NCBI RefSeq assembly: GCF_024346355.1
Contig: NZ_JAGQCU010000008.1
Location: 54,523 to 118,522, forward strand
DNA: 64,000 nucleotides
Direction of reading: 5' to 3'
Source of the DNA: Cyanobium sp. ATX 6A2
GTDB lineage: Bacteria > Cyanobacteriota > Cyanobacteriia > PCC-6307 > Cyanobiaceae
Shown: positions 20,598 through 28,765 of the stretch, in pieces
How positions within the stretch are numbered: the stretch's first letter is position 1
How the letters are laid out: the number at the start of each line of letters is the position of its first letter
Notes under the pieces: model-generated
What the model saw: the letters and a program-made list of their open reading frames with translations, nothing else
The model's database searches: none
Told to the model about the DNA's origin: nothing
Made by a program: the position numbers and the translations under genes

Positions 20598-21716
20598 TCA
20601 GCCCAGCTCCCGTTCCAGGGCCCGCAGCAGGCGGCGGTGGCCGCGGCGCTGCTGCAGGCCGATGCGCAGCCATCGCTCGCCAAGGCCCGCGAATGAGCGG
20701 CAATCACGCAGCAGGATGCCGTGGCGCTCCTCCAGACCGGCACGCAAGCCCTCCAGGGAGCCATCGCCACGCACCAGCAGGAAGTTGGCGGCCGAGGGCA
20801 GGGGCATGAGTTGCGGCCAGCGCTGCAGCCGCCTGGCCAGCCAGGGACCCTCCAGAGCCGTCCAGCGCTGCACCCGCGCCGTCCAGCGCGGCAGCCAGAG
20901 CGGTCGCTCCAGCAGGGTCTCCCCCACTGCCAGGGCCAGGCCGTTGACGGGCCAGGGATCCCGCCAGGCCGCCCAGCGCTCCAGCCGCTGGGGAGCGCCC
21001 AGGGCATAGCCCAGCCGCAGGCCCGCCAGCGACAACAGCTTGGTGAGGCTGCGCACCACCACGAGGTTGGGATGGCGCGGCAGCAGGGGAATCAGCGACT
21101 GGGCCTCCCCGCCCCGCACCAGGGGCAGAAAGGCCTCATCGCAGATCACCATGGGGTGGCGGTCCAGCAGCGGCTCCAGGGAGGCACGGCTCCAGAGCTG
21201 GCCGGTGGGGTTGTGGGGGTTGGTGAGCCAGAGCACCGGGGGGCTGGCAGAGGCGCTGGCCGGGGCGCTGGCCTCGCCGGTGGGAAAGGGCTGGGGGAAG
21301 GCGGCGTCCCAGCGCAGCGGCAGGGGCAGGGGTCGGGAGATTCCGCCCCAGCAGGCCAGGGCCCGCTGATAGTCGGCAAAGCCAGGGGTGGGCAGCAGGC
21401 TCTCCCCTAGGGCGGCGGCGTCCCGGGCCGCCCAGGTGAACAGCTCGGCGGCGCCGTTGCCCGGCAGCACCCAGTCGGCCGGCAGGCCGTGCTCGCGGCC
21501 CAGCAACGCCCGCAGGCGCTGCCAGCCGCGGTCGGGGTACACCCGCGGCGCCGCTCCCAGCGAGGCCCGCAGCAGTGCCAGACGCGCCGCCACAGGCGGA
21601 GCGAAGGGCACCAGTGAGGCGCTGGCATCGAGCAGGGAGCCTGGGGAGCGGCCAAGCCGCCGGGCGGCGGCCGCCAGGTTGCCGCCATGGCGCTCGCTCG
21701 CCTGCCCGTTGCCCAT
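20598..21716 (-). CDS. PLP aminotransferase-like enzyme, probable threonine-phosphate decarboxylase (CobD-like)
   Basis: A 372-residue class I/II PLP enzyme. The N-terminal 'ERHGGNLAAAARRLG' (residues 8-22) is characteristic of CobD, which makes (R)-1-amino-2-propanol phosphate for the lower loop of cobalamin. Other motifs are 'LPGNGAAEL', 'TNPHNPTGQ', 'CDEAF' and the PLP-lysine segment 'SLTKLLSLAGLRLGY'. Histidinol-phosphate aminotransferase is the main alternative because the folds are close, but the HGGN start and the degenerate phosphate-binding region favour CobD. It is divergent from the MoxR gene with overlapping upstream regions. Confidence 0.72.
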   Translation of the reverse strand: MGNGQASERHGGNLAAAARRLGRSPGSLLDASASLVPFAPPVAARLALLRASLGAAPRVYPDRGWQRLRALLGREHGLPADWVLPGNGAAELFTWAARDAAALGESLLPTPGFADYQRALACWGGISRPLPLPLRWDAAFPQPFPTGEASAPASASASPPVLWLTNPHNPTGQLWSRASLEPLLDRHPMVICDEAFLPLVRGGEAQSLIPLLPRHPNLVVVRSLTKLLSLAGLRLGYALGAPQRLERWAAWRDPWPVNGLALAVGETLLERPLWLPRWTARVQRWTALEGPWLARRLQRWPQLMPLPSAANFLLVRGDGSLEGLRAGLEERHGILLRDCRSFAGLGERWLRIGLQQRRGHRRLLRALERELG

Positions 21717-21779
21717 AGGCGAACGCTACGGCCCGCCACCGACCGTGGCGCCAGAATCAGGGGATGCCGGCGGAGGGTC

Positions 21780-22673
21780 TTGGCTGCCTGGAACGATCTG
21801 CTGGCCGGCATCGGCCGGGTGCTGCTGGGCAAGGAGCATCCGGTGCGGCTGGCCCTGGCCTGTCTGCTGGCCGGCGGCCACCTGCTGATGGAAGATCTGC
21901 CCGGCACCGGCAAGACCACCCTGGCGGAGGCCCTGGCCCGCAGCTACGGCCTGGCCTTCAAGCGGGTGAGCTTCACCAGCGACCTGCTGCCTGCCGATCT
22001 CACCGGCATCAACGTGCTCGATCCCGCCAGCGGCCACTTCCGCTTCCAGAGCGGCCCCCTGTTCAGCCAGGTGCTGCTCGCCGACGAGATCAACCGCGCC
22101 AGCCCCCGCACCCAGAGCGCCCTGCTGGAGGCGATGGCCACGGGCAGGGTGAGTGTGGACGGCATCAGCCACGAGTTGCCCGTGCCGTTCATGGTGATCG
22201 CCACCCAGAACAGCCTCGACCAGGTGGGCACCTCACCCCTGCCGGAGTCGCAGCTCGACCGTTTCCTGATGCGCCTCTGCCTCGGGTTTCCGGAGCGCGA
22301 CGCCGAGCGGGCCCTGCTCAGCGGCCAGGCCCTCGACCTGGGGGCCATGGTGGCGGCGGGCCAACCGGAGGATCTGCTCAGCCTGCGGCGCCGTTGCCGG
22401 CAGCAGCACTGCAGCCCGGCCCTGATCGACTACCTGCTCGATCTGGTGGCCGCCAGCCGGGCCCCCGACCGTCCGGGAGCGCCGCTCTCCCCGCGGGCCT
22501 CCCAGGGGCTGCTGGCCGCGGCCCGGGCCTGGTCGCTGCTGGAGGGTCGCGACTTCGTCACCCCCGCCGACGTGCAGGCGGTGTTCAGCGCCGTGGCCGA
22601 GCACCGGCTCGATCCCGCCGGCGGCGGCCAGCTCAGCCGCGCCCTGCTGGAGACGGTGGATGCGATCCGCTGA
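21780..22673 (+). CDS. MoxR-family AAA+ ATPase
   Basis: A MoxR chaperone ATPase of about 297 residues. Walker A 'LPGTGKTT' is near residues 42-49, Walker B 'LLADEINRASPRTQSALLEAM' in the middle, then sensor 1 'VIATQNSL' and 'LPESQLDRF'. MoxR proteins usually act with von Willebrand or DUF58 partners on protein complexes. The start is uncertain: no ATG or GTG sits at the expected place, and I take TTG at 21780 because GGAGG lies three bases upstream. An ATG at 21687 would overlap the divergent CobD-like gene. It is first in a tight MoxR-DUF58-transglutaminase operon. Confidence 0.85.
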   Translation: MAAWNDLLAGIGRVLLGKEHPVRLALACLLAGGHLLMEDLPGTGKTTLAEALARSYGLAFKRVSFTSDLLPADLTGINVLDPASGHFRFQSGPLFSQVLLADEINRASPRTQSALLEAMATGRVSVDGISHELPVPFMVIATQNSLDQVGTSPLPESQLDRFLMRLCLGFPERDAERALLSGQALDLGAMVAAGQPEDLLSLRRRCRQQHCSPALIDYLLDLVAASRAPDRPGAPLSPRASQGLLAAARAWSLLEGRDFVTPADVQAVFSAVAEHRLDPAGGGQLSRALLETVDAIR

Positions 22674-23661
22674 AGGCGGCGACGGCAGCGGCGGCACTGG
22701 CTTCGGCTGGCCGGGTCGCTTCGGGCGGGTGCAGCAAGGCGAGCGGCTGCAGCTGCGGCTGCGCAACCTCTACATCCTGCCCACCAGCTTCGGCCTGCTC
22801 TGGCTGGGGGGCGCCCTGCTGCTGCAGCTGGTGGGGATCCAGACCCAGCGCAACGGCCCGCTGCTGCTCAGCTTCCTGATGCTCACCCTGCAGCTCCTGG
22901 CCCTGCATCTCACCCACTGCAACCTGCAGGGCCTGGAACTGGAGTGCGCCAGGAGCGAGCCGGGCTTCGCCGGCGAACCCCTCACCTACCCGCTGCTGGC
23001 CCGCAGCCGCCACGCCCGCAACGCCATCCGCCTGCGCCTGGCCGGCCAGCCGGCCGCTGTCCGCTCCGCCCCGCCGCGGCGCATCCCGGCGGGCACGAGC
23101 AGCATCGAGCTCCCCTGGCGCTGCGATCAGCGCGGCCTGCGGGCCCCCGGCCTGCTGCTGATCAGCACCACCGCGCCCCTGGGCCTGTTCGTGTGCTGGA
23201 GCCGCTGGGCCCCCGCCGCCCGCCAGGCCGTGATCCCCGCCCGCCGGCCGGGACCGGTGGGCCGGGCCGCACCCACCGGCACGGCCGCCGGGACCGCCGA
23301 GGCCGGTGCCTGGAGCGAGGGCAGCGAGCACTGGCACGACCTGCGCCCCCATCGGCCCCAGGAGAGCCAGGCGCGGGTGGCCTGGAAGGCCCTGGCCCAG
23401 GGCCGCGGCAGGCTCAGCAAGGTGTTTCTTGACCCCGTCGGCGAGCCGCCGCTGCTGATGCCGGCGGCGGGGGTGGAGCCGGAGCGGGCGCTGCAGCATC
23501 TGGCCGCCGAGGTCTGGCTGCGCAGCCGCCGTGGCGAGGCCTACGGCCTGGTGCTGACGCACCAGCGCGTACCCCCCGGCGAGGGGCGGCAGCACCGCAA
23601 CCGCTGCCTGCTGGCCCTGGCCACGGCTCCTCCCAGAACCCTCCCCAGCATCCCCGGATGA
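22660..23661 (+). CDS. DUF58 domain protein with N-terminal membrane anchor
   Basis: A 333-residue protein with a hydrophobic hairpin near residues 42-83 ('FGLLWLGGALLLQLVG', 'LLLSFLMLTLQLLALHL'), followed by a beta-sandwich-like region and a DUF58-type C-terminal part. That part carries 'WSEGSEHWHDLRPHRPQE', similar to the family's 'G-x-EF-x-LR-x-Y-x-x-GD' motif but with H for the usual Y. It overlaps moxR by 14 bases and is followed by a transglutaminase. This is the classical partner set of MoxR ATPases, thought to assemble or modify envelope proteins. The precise role is unknown. Confidence 0.8.
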   Translation: MRSAEGGDGSGGTGFGWPGRFGRVQQGERLQLRLRNLYILPTSFGLLWLGGALLLQLVGIQTQRNGPLLLSFLMLTLQLLALHLTHCNLQGLELECARSEPGFAGEPLTYPLLARSRHARNAIRLRLAGQPAAVRSAPPRRIPAGTSSIELPWRCDQRGLRAPGLLLISTTAPLGLFVCWSRWAPAARQAVIPARRPGPVGRAAPTGTAAGTAEAGAWSEGSEHWHDLRPHRPQESQARVAWKALAQGRGRLSKVFLDPVGEPPLLMPAAGVEPERALQHLAAEVWLRSRRGEAYGLVLTHQRVPPGEGRQHRNRCLLALATAPPRTLPSIPG

Positions 23662-23678
23662 GGGTCTGAGGCCCACCT

Positions 23679-25580
23679 GTGTCCATGTTTCGCCGCCCCC
23701 CCGCCGAGTCCTCTCTGCCCCCGCGGCAGCTGCAGTGGATGGCCATGGCCGCGCTGGCGGCGGGCAGCGTGGGTCTCGATCCCACCTGGCTGCTGGGGGT
23801 GCTCACCCTGGCGCTGCTGCTGCTGGCGGCCCTGAAGCTGGTGGAGGCCCGCGACCGCGGCGGCCGGCGGCTGGTGTCCCTGCTGCAGCTGCTGGTGTGC
23901 GGGCTGCAGGCGGCCCAGCTGCCCGACCTGCTCCCCAGCCTGGTGCAGCTGCTGGCCGCCGTGCTCAGCCTGGCGGGTCTGCTGCAGCTGGAGAGCGGGC
24001 TGGCCACCCCCTGGCGGCGCTTGTTGCGCCAGAGCCTGCAGGTGCTGGCGGCGGCGCTGCCGATGGCCCTGGTGCTGTTTCTGCTGGTGCCGCGTCTGGA
24101 GCCCCTCACGGCCATGCCCGCCGGACCCACGGGGCGGGCGGTGACGGGCCTGAGCGCCGACCTGGACCCGGGCAGCATCGCCACCCTGGTGGACGACGAC
24201 AGAGCGGCGGCGCGGGTGGCCTTCGGCGACGACCGGCCGCCGCCAGCGGAGCAGCGCTACTGGCGGGTGCTGGTGCATGAGCGCTTCGACGGCCGCCGCT
24301 GGCAGCGGGACGACGAGGACGAGGAGCTGCTCCGACGGGAGCCCGGTGCAACCGAGGCTGACACTGGCCTTGGCAGCACTCCGGAGGCGGCCGAGAATCG
24401 CGACCAGGTGTGGCTGGCGGAGCCCAGCCGCTTCACCGCCGTGCCCTGGGATGGACGCGGCGGCAGCGCCGACCCCAGCCTGCGGCTGAAGCCGGACGGG
24501 GAGCTGCGTCTGCTGCGGCCACCGATCGAGCGCCGCAGCTACCGGCTGCGGCCGACAGCGGCGCCCCTGCCCTGGCAGCGGCGGCCACCCTCCCCTGAGG
24601 TCCTGACGCTGCCGGCGGGCACCAATCCGAGGCTGCTGACCCTGGGGCGGCGCTGGGGCCAGCTGCCGGATCCGGCGGCCCGGGTGGCGGCGGCCCAGGC
24701 CTGGTTCCAGGCCGGCGGCTTCCGTTACGACAGACGCCCCGGGGCACTGCCGGAGCGCAACGGGCTGGATGTGTTTCTGTTCGAGAGCCGGGTGGGCTTC
24801 TGCGGCCACTACGCCAGCGCCTTCAGCGCCCTGATGCGGGCCGCGGGAGTGCCCAGCCGCACCGTGAGCGGCTATCTGGGCGGCAACTGGGTGGTGCCAG
24901 TGGGCGGCGCCAGCTACCTGGAGCTGCGCCAGAGCGATGCCCACGCCTGGAGCGAGGTGTGGCTGCCTGACCGGGGCTGGCTGCGGGTCGACCCCAGCGG
25001 CTGGGCCACGGCGGCCGCGGGGGAGGGCCCGGCGGCGGCGGCGGAGCGGGCCGACACGCCCCAGGCCCAGGGCGGCTGGCGCTGGCTGCAGCGCCAGTGG
25101 TGGGGGCTGGACATGGCCTGGAGCCGCTGGTGGCTGGGCTTCGACAGCAGCCGCCAGGAGGCGCTGCTCGCCTGGCTGCTGGGCGGCCGGCGCTGGGCTC
25201 TGGGCCTGGTGATCCTGATCGGCGTGGTCCTGGGCCTGGTCGCTGCCCTGGTGCCCTGGCAGCTGCGCCGTTCGCGGCCGCGCCGGGATCGCACCGCCCG
25301 CGACCTGGCCAACCTGCTGGCCCTGCTGCGCAGCCTCCGGCTCGAACCGGAGCCGGGCGAAACCCTGGAGGCCCTCTGCCGGCGCGCAGGTCAGGCCTAC
25401 CCGAGCCTGGCCGCGCCGCTCAGCGAGCTGGCCAGCAGCCATGCCCAGCGTCGCTACGCGGGGCCACACGGCCGCCACCGGGCAGCGCAGCAGGCGACAA
25501 CCAGATGGAGAAGATCCCTGCGCCAGCTGAAGCAGGCCCGCAGCAGCGCTATAAGGCAGGCAAGTGGATCCGGGCCATGA
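23679..25580 (+). CDS. TgpA-type membrane protein with transglutaminase-like domain
   Basis: A 633-residue protein with about five N-terminal transmembrane segments (residues 20-140) and a large extracytoplasmic domain. A transglutaminase fold follows, with Cys in 'GFCGHYASAF', His in 'DAHAWSEVWLP' and Asp in 'RVDPSG', so the Cys-His-Asp triad is complete. One C-terminal membrane helix ('ALGLVILIGVVLGLVAALVP') and a cytoplasmic DUF4129-like tail end the protein. Such proteins may act as peptidases or crosslinking enzymes in the periplasm. GTG at 23679 has a TGAGG seven bases upstream; ATG at 23685 is an alternative. The stop overlaps the next ATG. Confidence 0.85.
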   Translation: MSMFRRPPAESSLPPRQLQWMAMAALAAGSVGLDPTWLLGVLTLALLLLAALKLVEARDRGGRRLVSLLQLLVCGLQAAQLPDLLPSLVQLLAAVLSLAGLLQLESGLATPWRRLLRQSLQVLAAALPMALVLFLLVPRLEPLTAMPAGPTGRAVTGLSADLDPGSIATLVDDDRAAARVAFGDDRPPPAEQRYWRVLVHERFDGRRWQRDDEDEELLRREPGATEADTGLGSTPEAAENRDQVWLAEPSRFTAVPWDGRGGSADPSLRLKPDGELRLLRPPIERRSYRLRPTAAPLPWQRRPPSPEVLTLPAGTNPRLLTLGRRWGQLPDPAARVAAAQAWFQAGGFRYDRRPGALPERNGLDVFLFESRVGFCGHYASAFSALMRAAGVPSRTVSGYLGGNWVVPVGGASYLELRQSDAHAWSEVWLPDRGWLRVDPSGWATAAAGEGPAAAAERADTPQAQGGWRWLQRQWWGLDMAWSRWWLGFDSSRQEALLAWLLGGRRWALGLVILIGVVLGLVAALVPWQLRRSRPRRDRTARDLANLLALLRSLRLEPEPGETLEALCRRAGQAYPSLAAPLSELASSHAQRRYAGPHGRHRAAQQATTRWRRSLRQLKQARSSAIRQASGSGP

Positions 25581-26500
25581 CCCCACGTCGCCGGCCCATC
25601 CTGGCCACCAGCCGCCGCGCCAGCGTCAGAAGCTCCAGCGCCGTCAGTGCGGTGCTGTCAGCGGCCATCTCCCTCGTCACGGCCGCCGGTCTCGGCACGG
25701 CGGGGCTGCTCGCCGGCGGGCCGTCTGCCCGTGCCCAGCTGCGCGCGCCTGCGGAGACGACCCCGGCCGCTGGCACCGAAGCCCTGATCCAGCTGCTGGA
25801 ACAGCGCCGCTGCCAGGGCTGTGATCTGGCCGGTGCCGACCTGGTGCATGCCCAGCTGGCCGATGCCGACCTCAGCGCCGCCCGCCTGCAAAGGGCCAAC
25901 CTGGGCCAGGCGCGGCTCGATGGCGCCCGCCTGAGCGGGGCTGACCTCAGCTTCACCAGCCTGATGGGCGCCTCACTGCGCGGCGCCGACCTGCGCGGCG
26001 CCCGCCTGGAGGGCACCGACCTGCGCCAGGCGGACCTCAGCGGCGCCCTGCTCAGCCCCGGGGCCCTCAGCCGGGCCCACTGGCAGGGGGCACGGGGCAT
26101 CGACCAGGGACTGCTGAGCTTTGGGGAACTCCACAACGCCGGTGTGGAGGCAGCCCAGAAAGGCCGCTATCCGGAAGCCGAACAGTTCTTCAGCGCCGCC
26201 ATCCGCCGCGAACCCGCCGCCGGCGTGAGCTGGCTGGCGCGGGCCATCACCCGCAGCCAGCTGGGCAAGCGGGAGGAGGCCTCCAACGACTTCGCCTACG
26301 CCGCCAGCCTCTATGAGGCCGCCGGCGAGGGGGAGCAGGCTGAACAGCTGCGCCAGGCGGCCCTGCAGGTGAAGGACACACCGCGGCAGCCGGGCGGTGG
26401 TGGCAACGGCGTCGGCATGATGGCCGTGAGCGGGGCTCTGGGGGCCCTGCAGTTCCTGGCACCCATCGCCGCCAAGGCCTTCATGCCGCTGCCCTTCTGA
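25577..26500 (+). CDS. Exported pentapeptide-repeat / TPR protein
   Basis: A 307-residue protein coupled to the transglutaminase gene by ATGA (25577-25580). A basic N-terminus and a hydrophobic stretch (about residues 24-48) ending 'SARAQ' look like a long signal peptide. Next come about 15 pentapeptide repeats of the A(D/N)Lxx type (for example 'GADLSFTSLMGASLRGADL') over residues 87-160. A TPR-like helical region follows ('AGVEAAQKGRYPEAEQFFSAAI' begins it), and a Gly-rich hydrophobic tail closes the protein. Two cysteines ('RRCQGCDL') start the repeat region. It probably serves as an extracytoplasmic scaffold for the MoxR-DUF58-TgpA group, which is inference. Confidence 0.78.
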   Translation: MTPRRRPILATSRRASVRSSSAVSAVLSAAISLVTAAGLGTAGLLAGGPSARAQLRAPAETTPAAGTEALIQLLEQRRCQGCDLAGADLVHAQLADADLSAARLQRANLGQARLDGARLSGADLSFTSLMGASLRGADLRGARLEGTDLRQADLSGALLSPGALSRAHWQGARGIDQGLLSFGELHNAGVEAAQKGRYPEAEQFFSAAIRREPAAGVSWLARAITRSQLGKREEASNDFAYAASLYEAAGEGEQAEQLRQAALQVKDTPRQPGGGGNGVGMMAVSGALGALQFLAPIAAKAFMPLPF

Positions 26501-26521
26501 AGGCCTCCGGCCCTTCACGCC

Positions 26522-26551
26522 CCGTGCACAGTCAGCGCTCCGTGCACAGTC
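26522..26551 (+). repeat. 12-base direct repeat at the selD-fusion start
   Basis: CCGTGCACAGTC occurs at 26522-26533 and again at 26540-26551, a period of 18 bases. Each copy contains an in-frame GTG (26524 and 26542), so the two candidate start codons of the following gene are themselves duplicated. An in-frame hexapeptide duplication (VHSQRS/VHSPRP) results if translation starts at the first. Whether this is regulatory or a replication-slippage product is unknown. Confidence 0.6.
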
Positions 26552-28737
26552 CACGGCCTGAGGGACATCTGGTTCTCGCCGGCGGCGGCCACACCCACGC
26601 CCTGGTGCTGCTGCGCTGGGCCATGGCCGCTCAGCGCCGGAGCGGATCGGGATTCGTGGCCCTGGACAGCGCCGCGATCACCCTGGTGAGCCGGACCAGC
26701 ACCGCGCTGTACTCCGGCATGGTGCCCGGCCTGCTGGCCGGCCTCTACGACCGCGACACCTGTGCCATCGACCTGCGGCGCCTGTGCCAGCTGGCGGGGG
26801 TGGTCTTCATCGCCGCGGAGATCACCGGCCTGGATCCGGCTGGCCAGACGCTGGTGCTCGCGGGGCGACCGCCCCTGCACTGGGACTGGCTGAGCCTGGA
26901 CGTGGGCTCCGTGACCGCCACCCCAGGCCCCGGGGCCATGGCCGTGAAGCCCCTGGAGCCCTTTCTCGCCTGGGCCGAGGCCAGCCTCGCCGAAGCCAAC
27001 CACTCCCAGAACCAGGGCCTGGACCAGGGCCTGGATCTGCCCATTCGCGGCGGCGGCGCGGCGGCCGTGGAGGTGGCCCTGGCGCTGCGGGGGCGCGGCT
27101 GGCGGCCGGCGCTGCTGCTGCGCGGCCAGGAGCTGCATCTGGGATCACCAGCGGCCAACCGGCTGGGCAAGCGGCTGCTGGCTGAGGCCGGCATCGCGGT
27201 GCGGCGCCAGGTGGAAGCTGCGGAGCCGGCATCGCTGGCCTGCACGGGCAGCGGCGCCCCGCTGTGGCTGGCAGCGGCGGGCCTGCCCACGGAGCCGGGC
27301 AGTGGCCGGGTGCTCACCGAGCCCAGCCTGCAGGTGCTGGGTCAGCCGCGCCTGTTCGCCAGCGGCGACTGCGGCCTGATCGCCGCCGACCCCCGGCCGG
27401 CCTCGGGGGTGTGGGCGGTGCGGGCCGCGCCCACCCTGGCGGCCAACCTGGAGTGCTGCCTGAGCACCCCGCTGGCCGCCGAACCCAGCGGGCTGCGGCG
27501 CTGGCGCCCCCAGGGCCGGGCCCTGCAGCTGCTCGCCGACGGCAGCCGGCCGGCGCAGCCCCGGGCGATCGCCCTCTGGGGTGCACTGGCCATCGGGCCG
27601 AGCCGGCTGCTCTGGCGCTGGAAGAACCGCATCGACCAGGGGTTCATGGACCGCTTCACGGCGCTGGGGGCGATGGCGAGATCAGACAACGCACCAGGCA
27701 AGGACGGGGGCGCCATGGCCTGCCGCGGCTGCGCCGCCAAGCTGCCGGCCCCCACCCTGGCGGCCGGCCTGCGGCAGGCGGGCCTGCAGGGCCAGGCCGA
27801 GGACGCCGCCGTGATCGGCCGGCAGGGGAGCGGGGCGCTGCTGCTGCAGAGCGTCGATGGCTTTCCGGCCCTGGTGGGCGATCCCTGGCTCAACGCCCGC
27901 CTCACCACCCTGCACGCCTGCAGCGACCTCTGGGCCTGCGGGGCGCGCGTCACCACCGCCCAGGCCCTGGTGACCCTGCCGCAGGCGGCGCCGCGGCTGC
28001 AGCAGGAGTGGCTGGCCCAGACCCTGGCGGGCATCGTCTCGGTGCTGGAGCCCCTCGGGGCAGACCTGCTCGGCGGCCACACCCTCGAGGGCCGCGACGG
28101 CGCCGGCCTGGCCCTGGGCCTGAGCGTGAACGGCGAGGTGGGTCCGGAGCAGCACTGGGCCAAGGGTCCGCTGCAACCGGGCCAGGTGCTGCTGCTCACC
28201 CGGCCCCTGGGCAGCGGCGTGCTGTTCGCCGCCGCCATGGCCGGGGCGGCGCCGGCCGCCTGGATCGACCAGGCCCTCGCGCAGATGCAGCAGAGCCAGG
28301 CGGAGCTGGTGGCGCCGCTGCGGGAGCTGGGCTGCCGCACCTGCACCGACATCACCGGCTTCGGGCTGCTGGGCCACCTGGGGGAGATGCTCGCCGCCAG
28401 CCCGCCGGAGCTGGAGGTGCACCTGGATGCGGGGGCGGTGCCGGCCCTGCCCGGCGCCCTGGAGCTGCTGGAACGGGGCTACGCCAGCAGCCTGGCCCCC
28501 GCCAACGCCGCCGCCCTGAACCTGCTGCAGGGGCCGGTGCGGCTCTGCGGCCCGGCCGGTGTCGCAGCGTCGGCAGCGGTGGAGGCCGCCCGCCAGGCAC
28601 TGTGGATCGATCCCCAGACCTGCGGACCCCTGCTGGCGGCCCTGCCGGCCGGCGCCGCTCAGGCCGCCCTGGAGGGCCTGAAGCAGCGGGGATTCGGCGC
28701 AGCGCGGGTGATCGGCCAGGTGCGCAGCCGGGGATGA
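26524..28737 (+). CDS. selD: FAD-dependent oxidoreductase fused to selenide, water dikinase (SelD)
   Basis: A two-domain protein of 737 residues. Residues 1-390 resemble NADH-dehydrogenase-like flavoproteins: the FAD loop 'LVLAGGGHTHALVLLRW' is at 16-32, and 'FASGDCGLI' is the second flavin motif. Residues about 398-737 are SelD, which makes selenophosphate from selenide and ATP. Visible are 'CRGCAAKL', with the catalytic Cys and Lys kept but the second Cys of E. coli GCGC replaced by Ala, then 'EDAAVI', 'GGHTLEG' and 'DITGFGLLGHLGEM'. The fusion is known from cyanobacteria and other organisms. The start may be GTG 26524 or 26542, each inside a 12-base direct repeat. Confidence 0.9.
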   Translation: MHSQRSVHSPRPEGHLVLAGGGHTHALVLLRWAMAAQRRSGSGFVALDSAAITLVSRTSTALYSGMVPGLLAGLYDRDTCAIDLRRLCQLAGVVFIAAEITGLDPAGQTLVLAGRPPLHWDWLSLDVGSVTATPGPGAMAVKPLEPFLAWAEASLAEANHSQNQGLDQGLDLPIRGGGAAAVEVALALRGRGWRPALLLRGQELHLGSPAANRLGKRLLAEAGIAVRRQVEAAEPASLACTGSGAPLWLAAAGLPTEPGSGRVLTEPSLQVLGQPRLFASGDCGLIAADPRPASGVWAVRAAPTLAANLECCLSTPLAAEPSGLRRWRPQGRALQLLADGSRPAQPRAIALWGALAIGPSRLLWRWKNRIDQGFMDRFTALGAMARSDNAPGKDGGAMACRGCAAKLPAPTLAAGLRQAGLQGQAEDAAVIGRQGSGALLLQSVDGFPALVGDPWLNARLTTLHACSDLWACGARVTTAQALVTLPQAAPRLQQEWLAQTLAGIVSVLEPLGADLLGGHTLEGRDGAGLALGLSVNGEVGPEQHWAKGPLQPGQVLLLTRPLGSGVLFAAAMAGAAPAAWIDQALAQMQQSQAELVAPLRELGCRTCTDITGFGLLGHLGEMLAASPPELEVHLDAGAVPALPGALELLERGYASSLAPANAAALNLLQGPVRLCGPAGVAASAAVEAARQALWIDPQTCGPLLAALPAGAAQAALEGLKQRGFGAARVIGQVRSRG

Positions 28738-28765
28738 GTGCCAGTTCTTCGCCCAGGCTGTGAGA

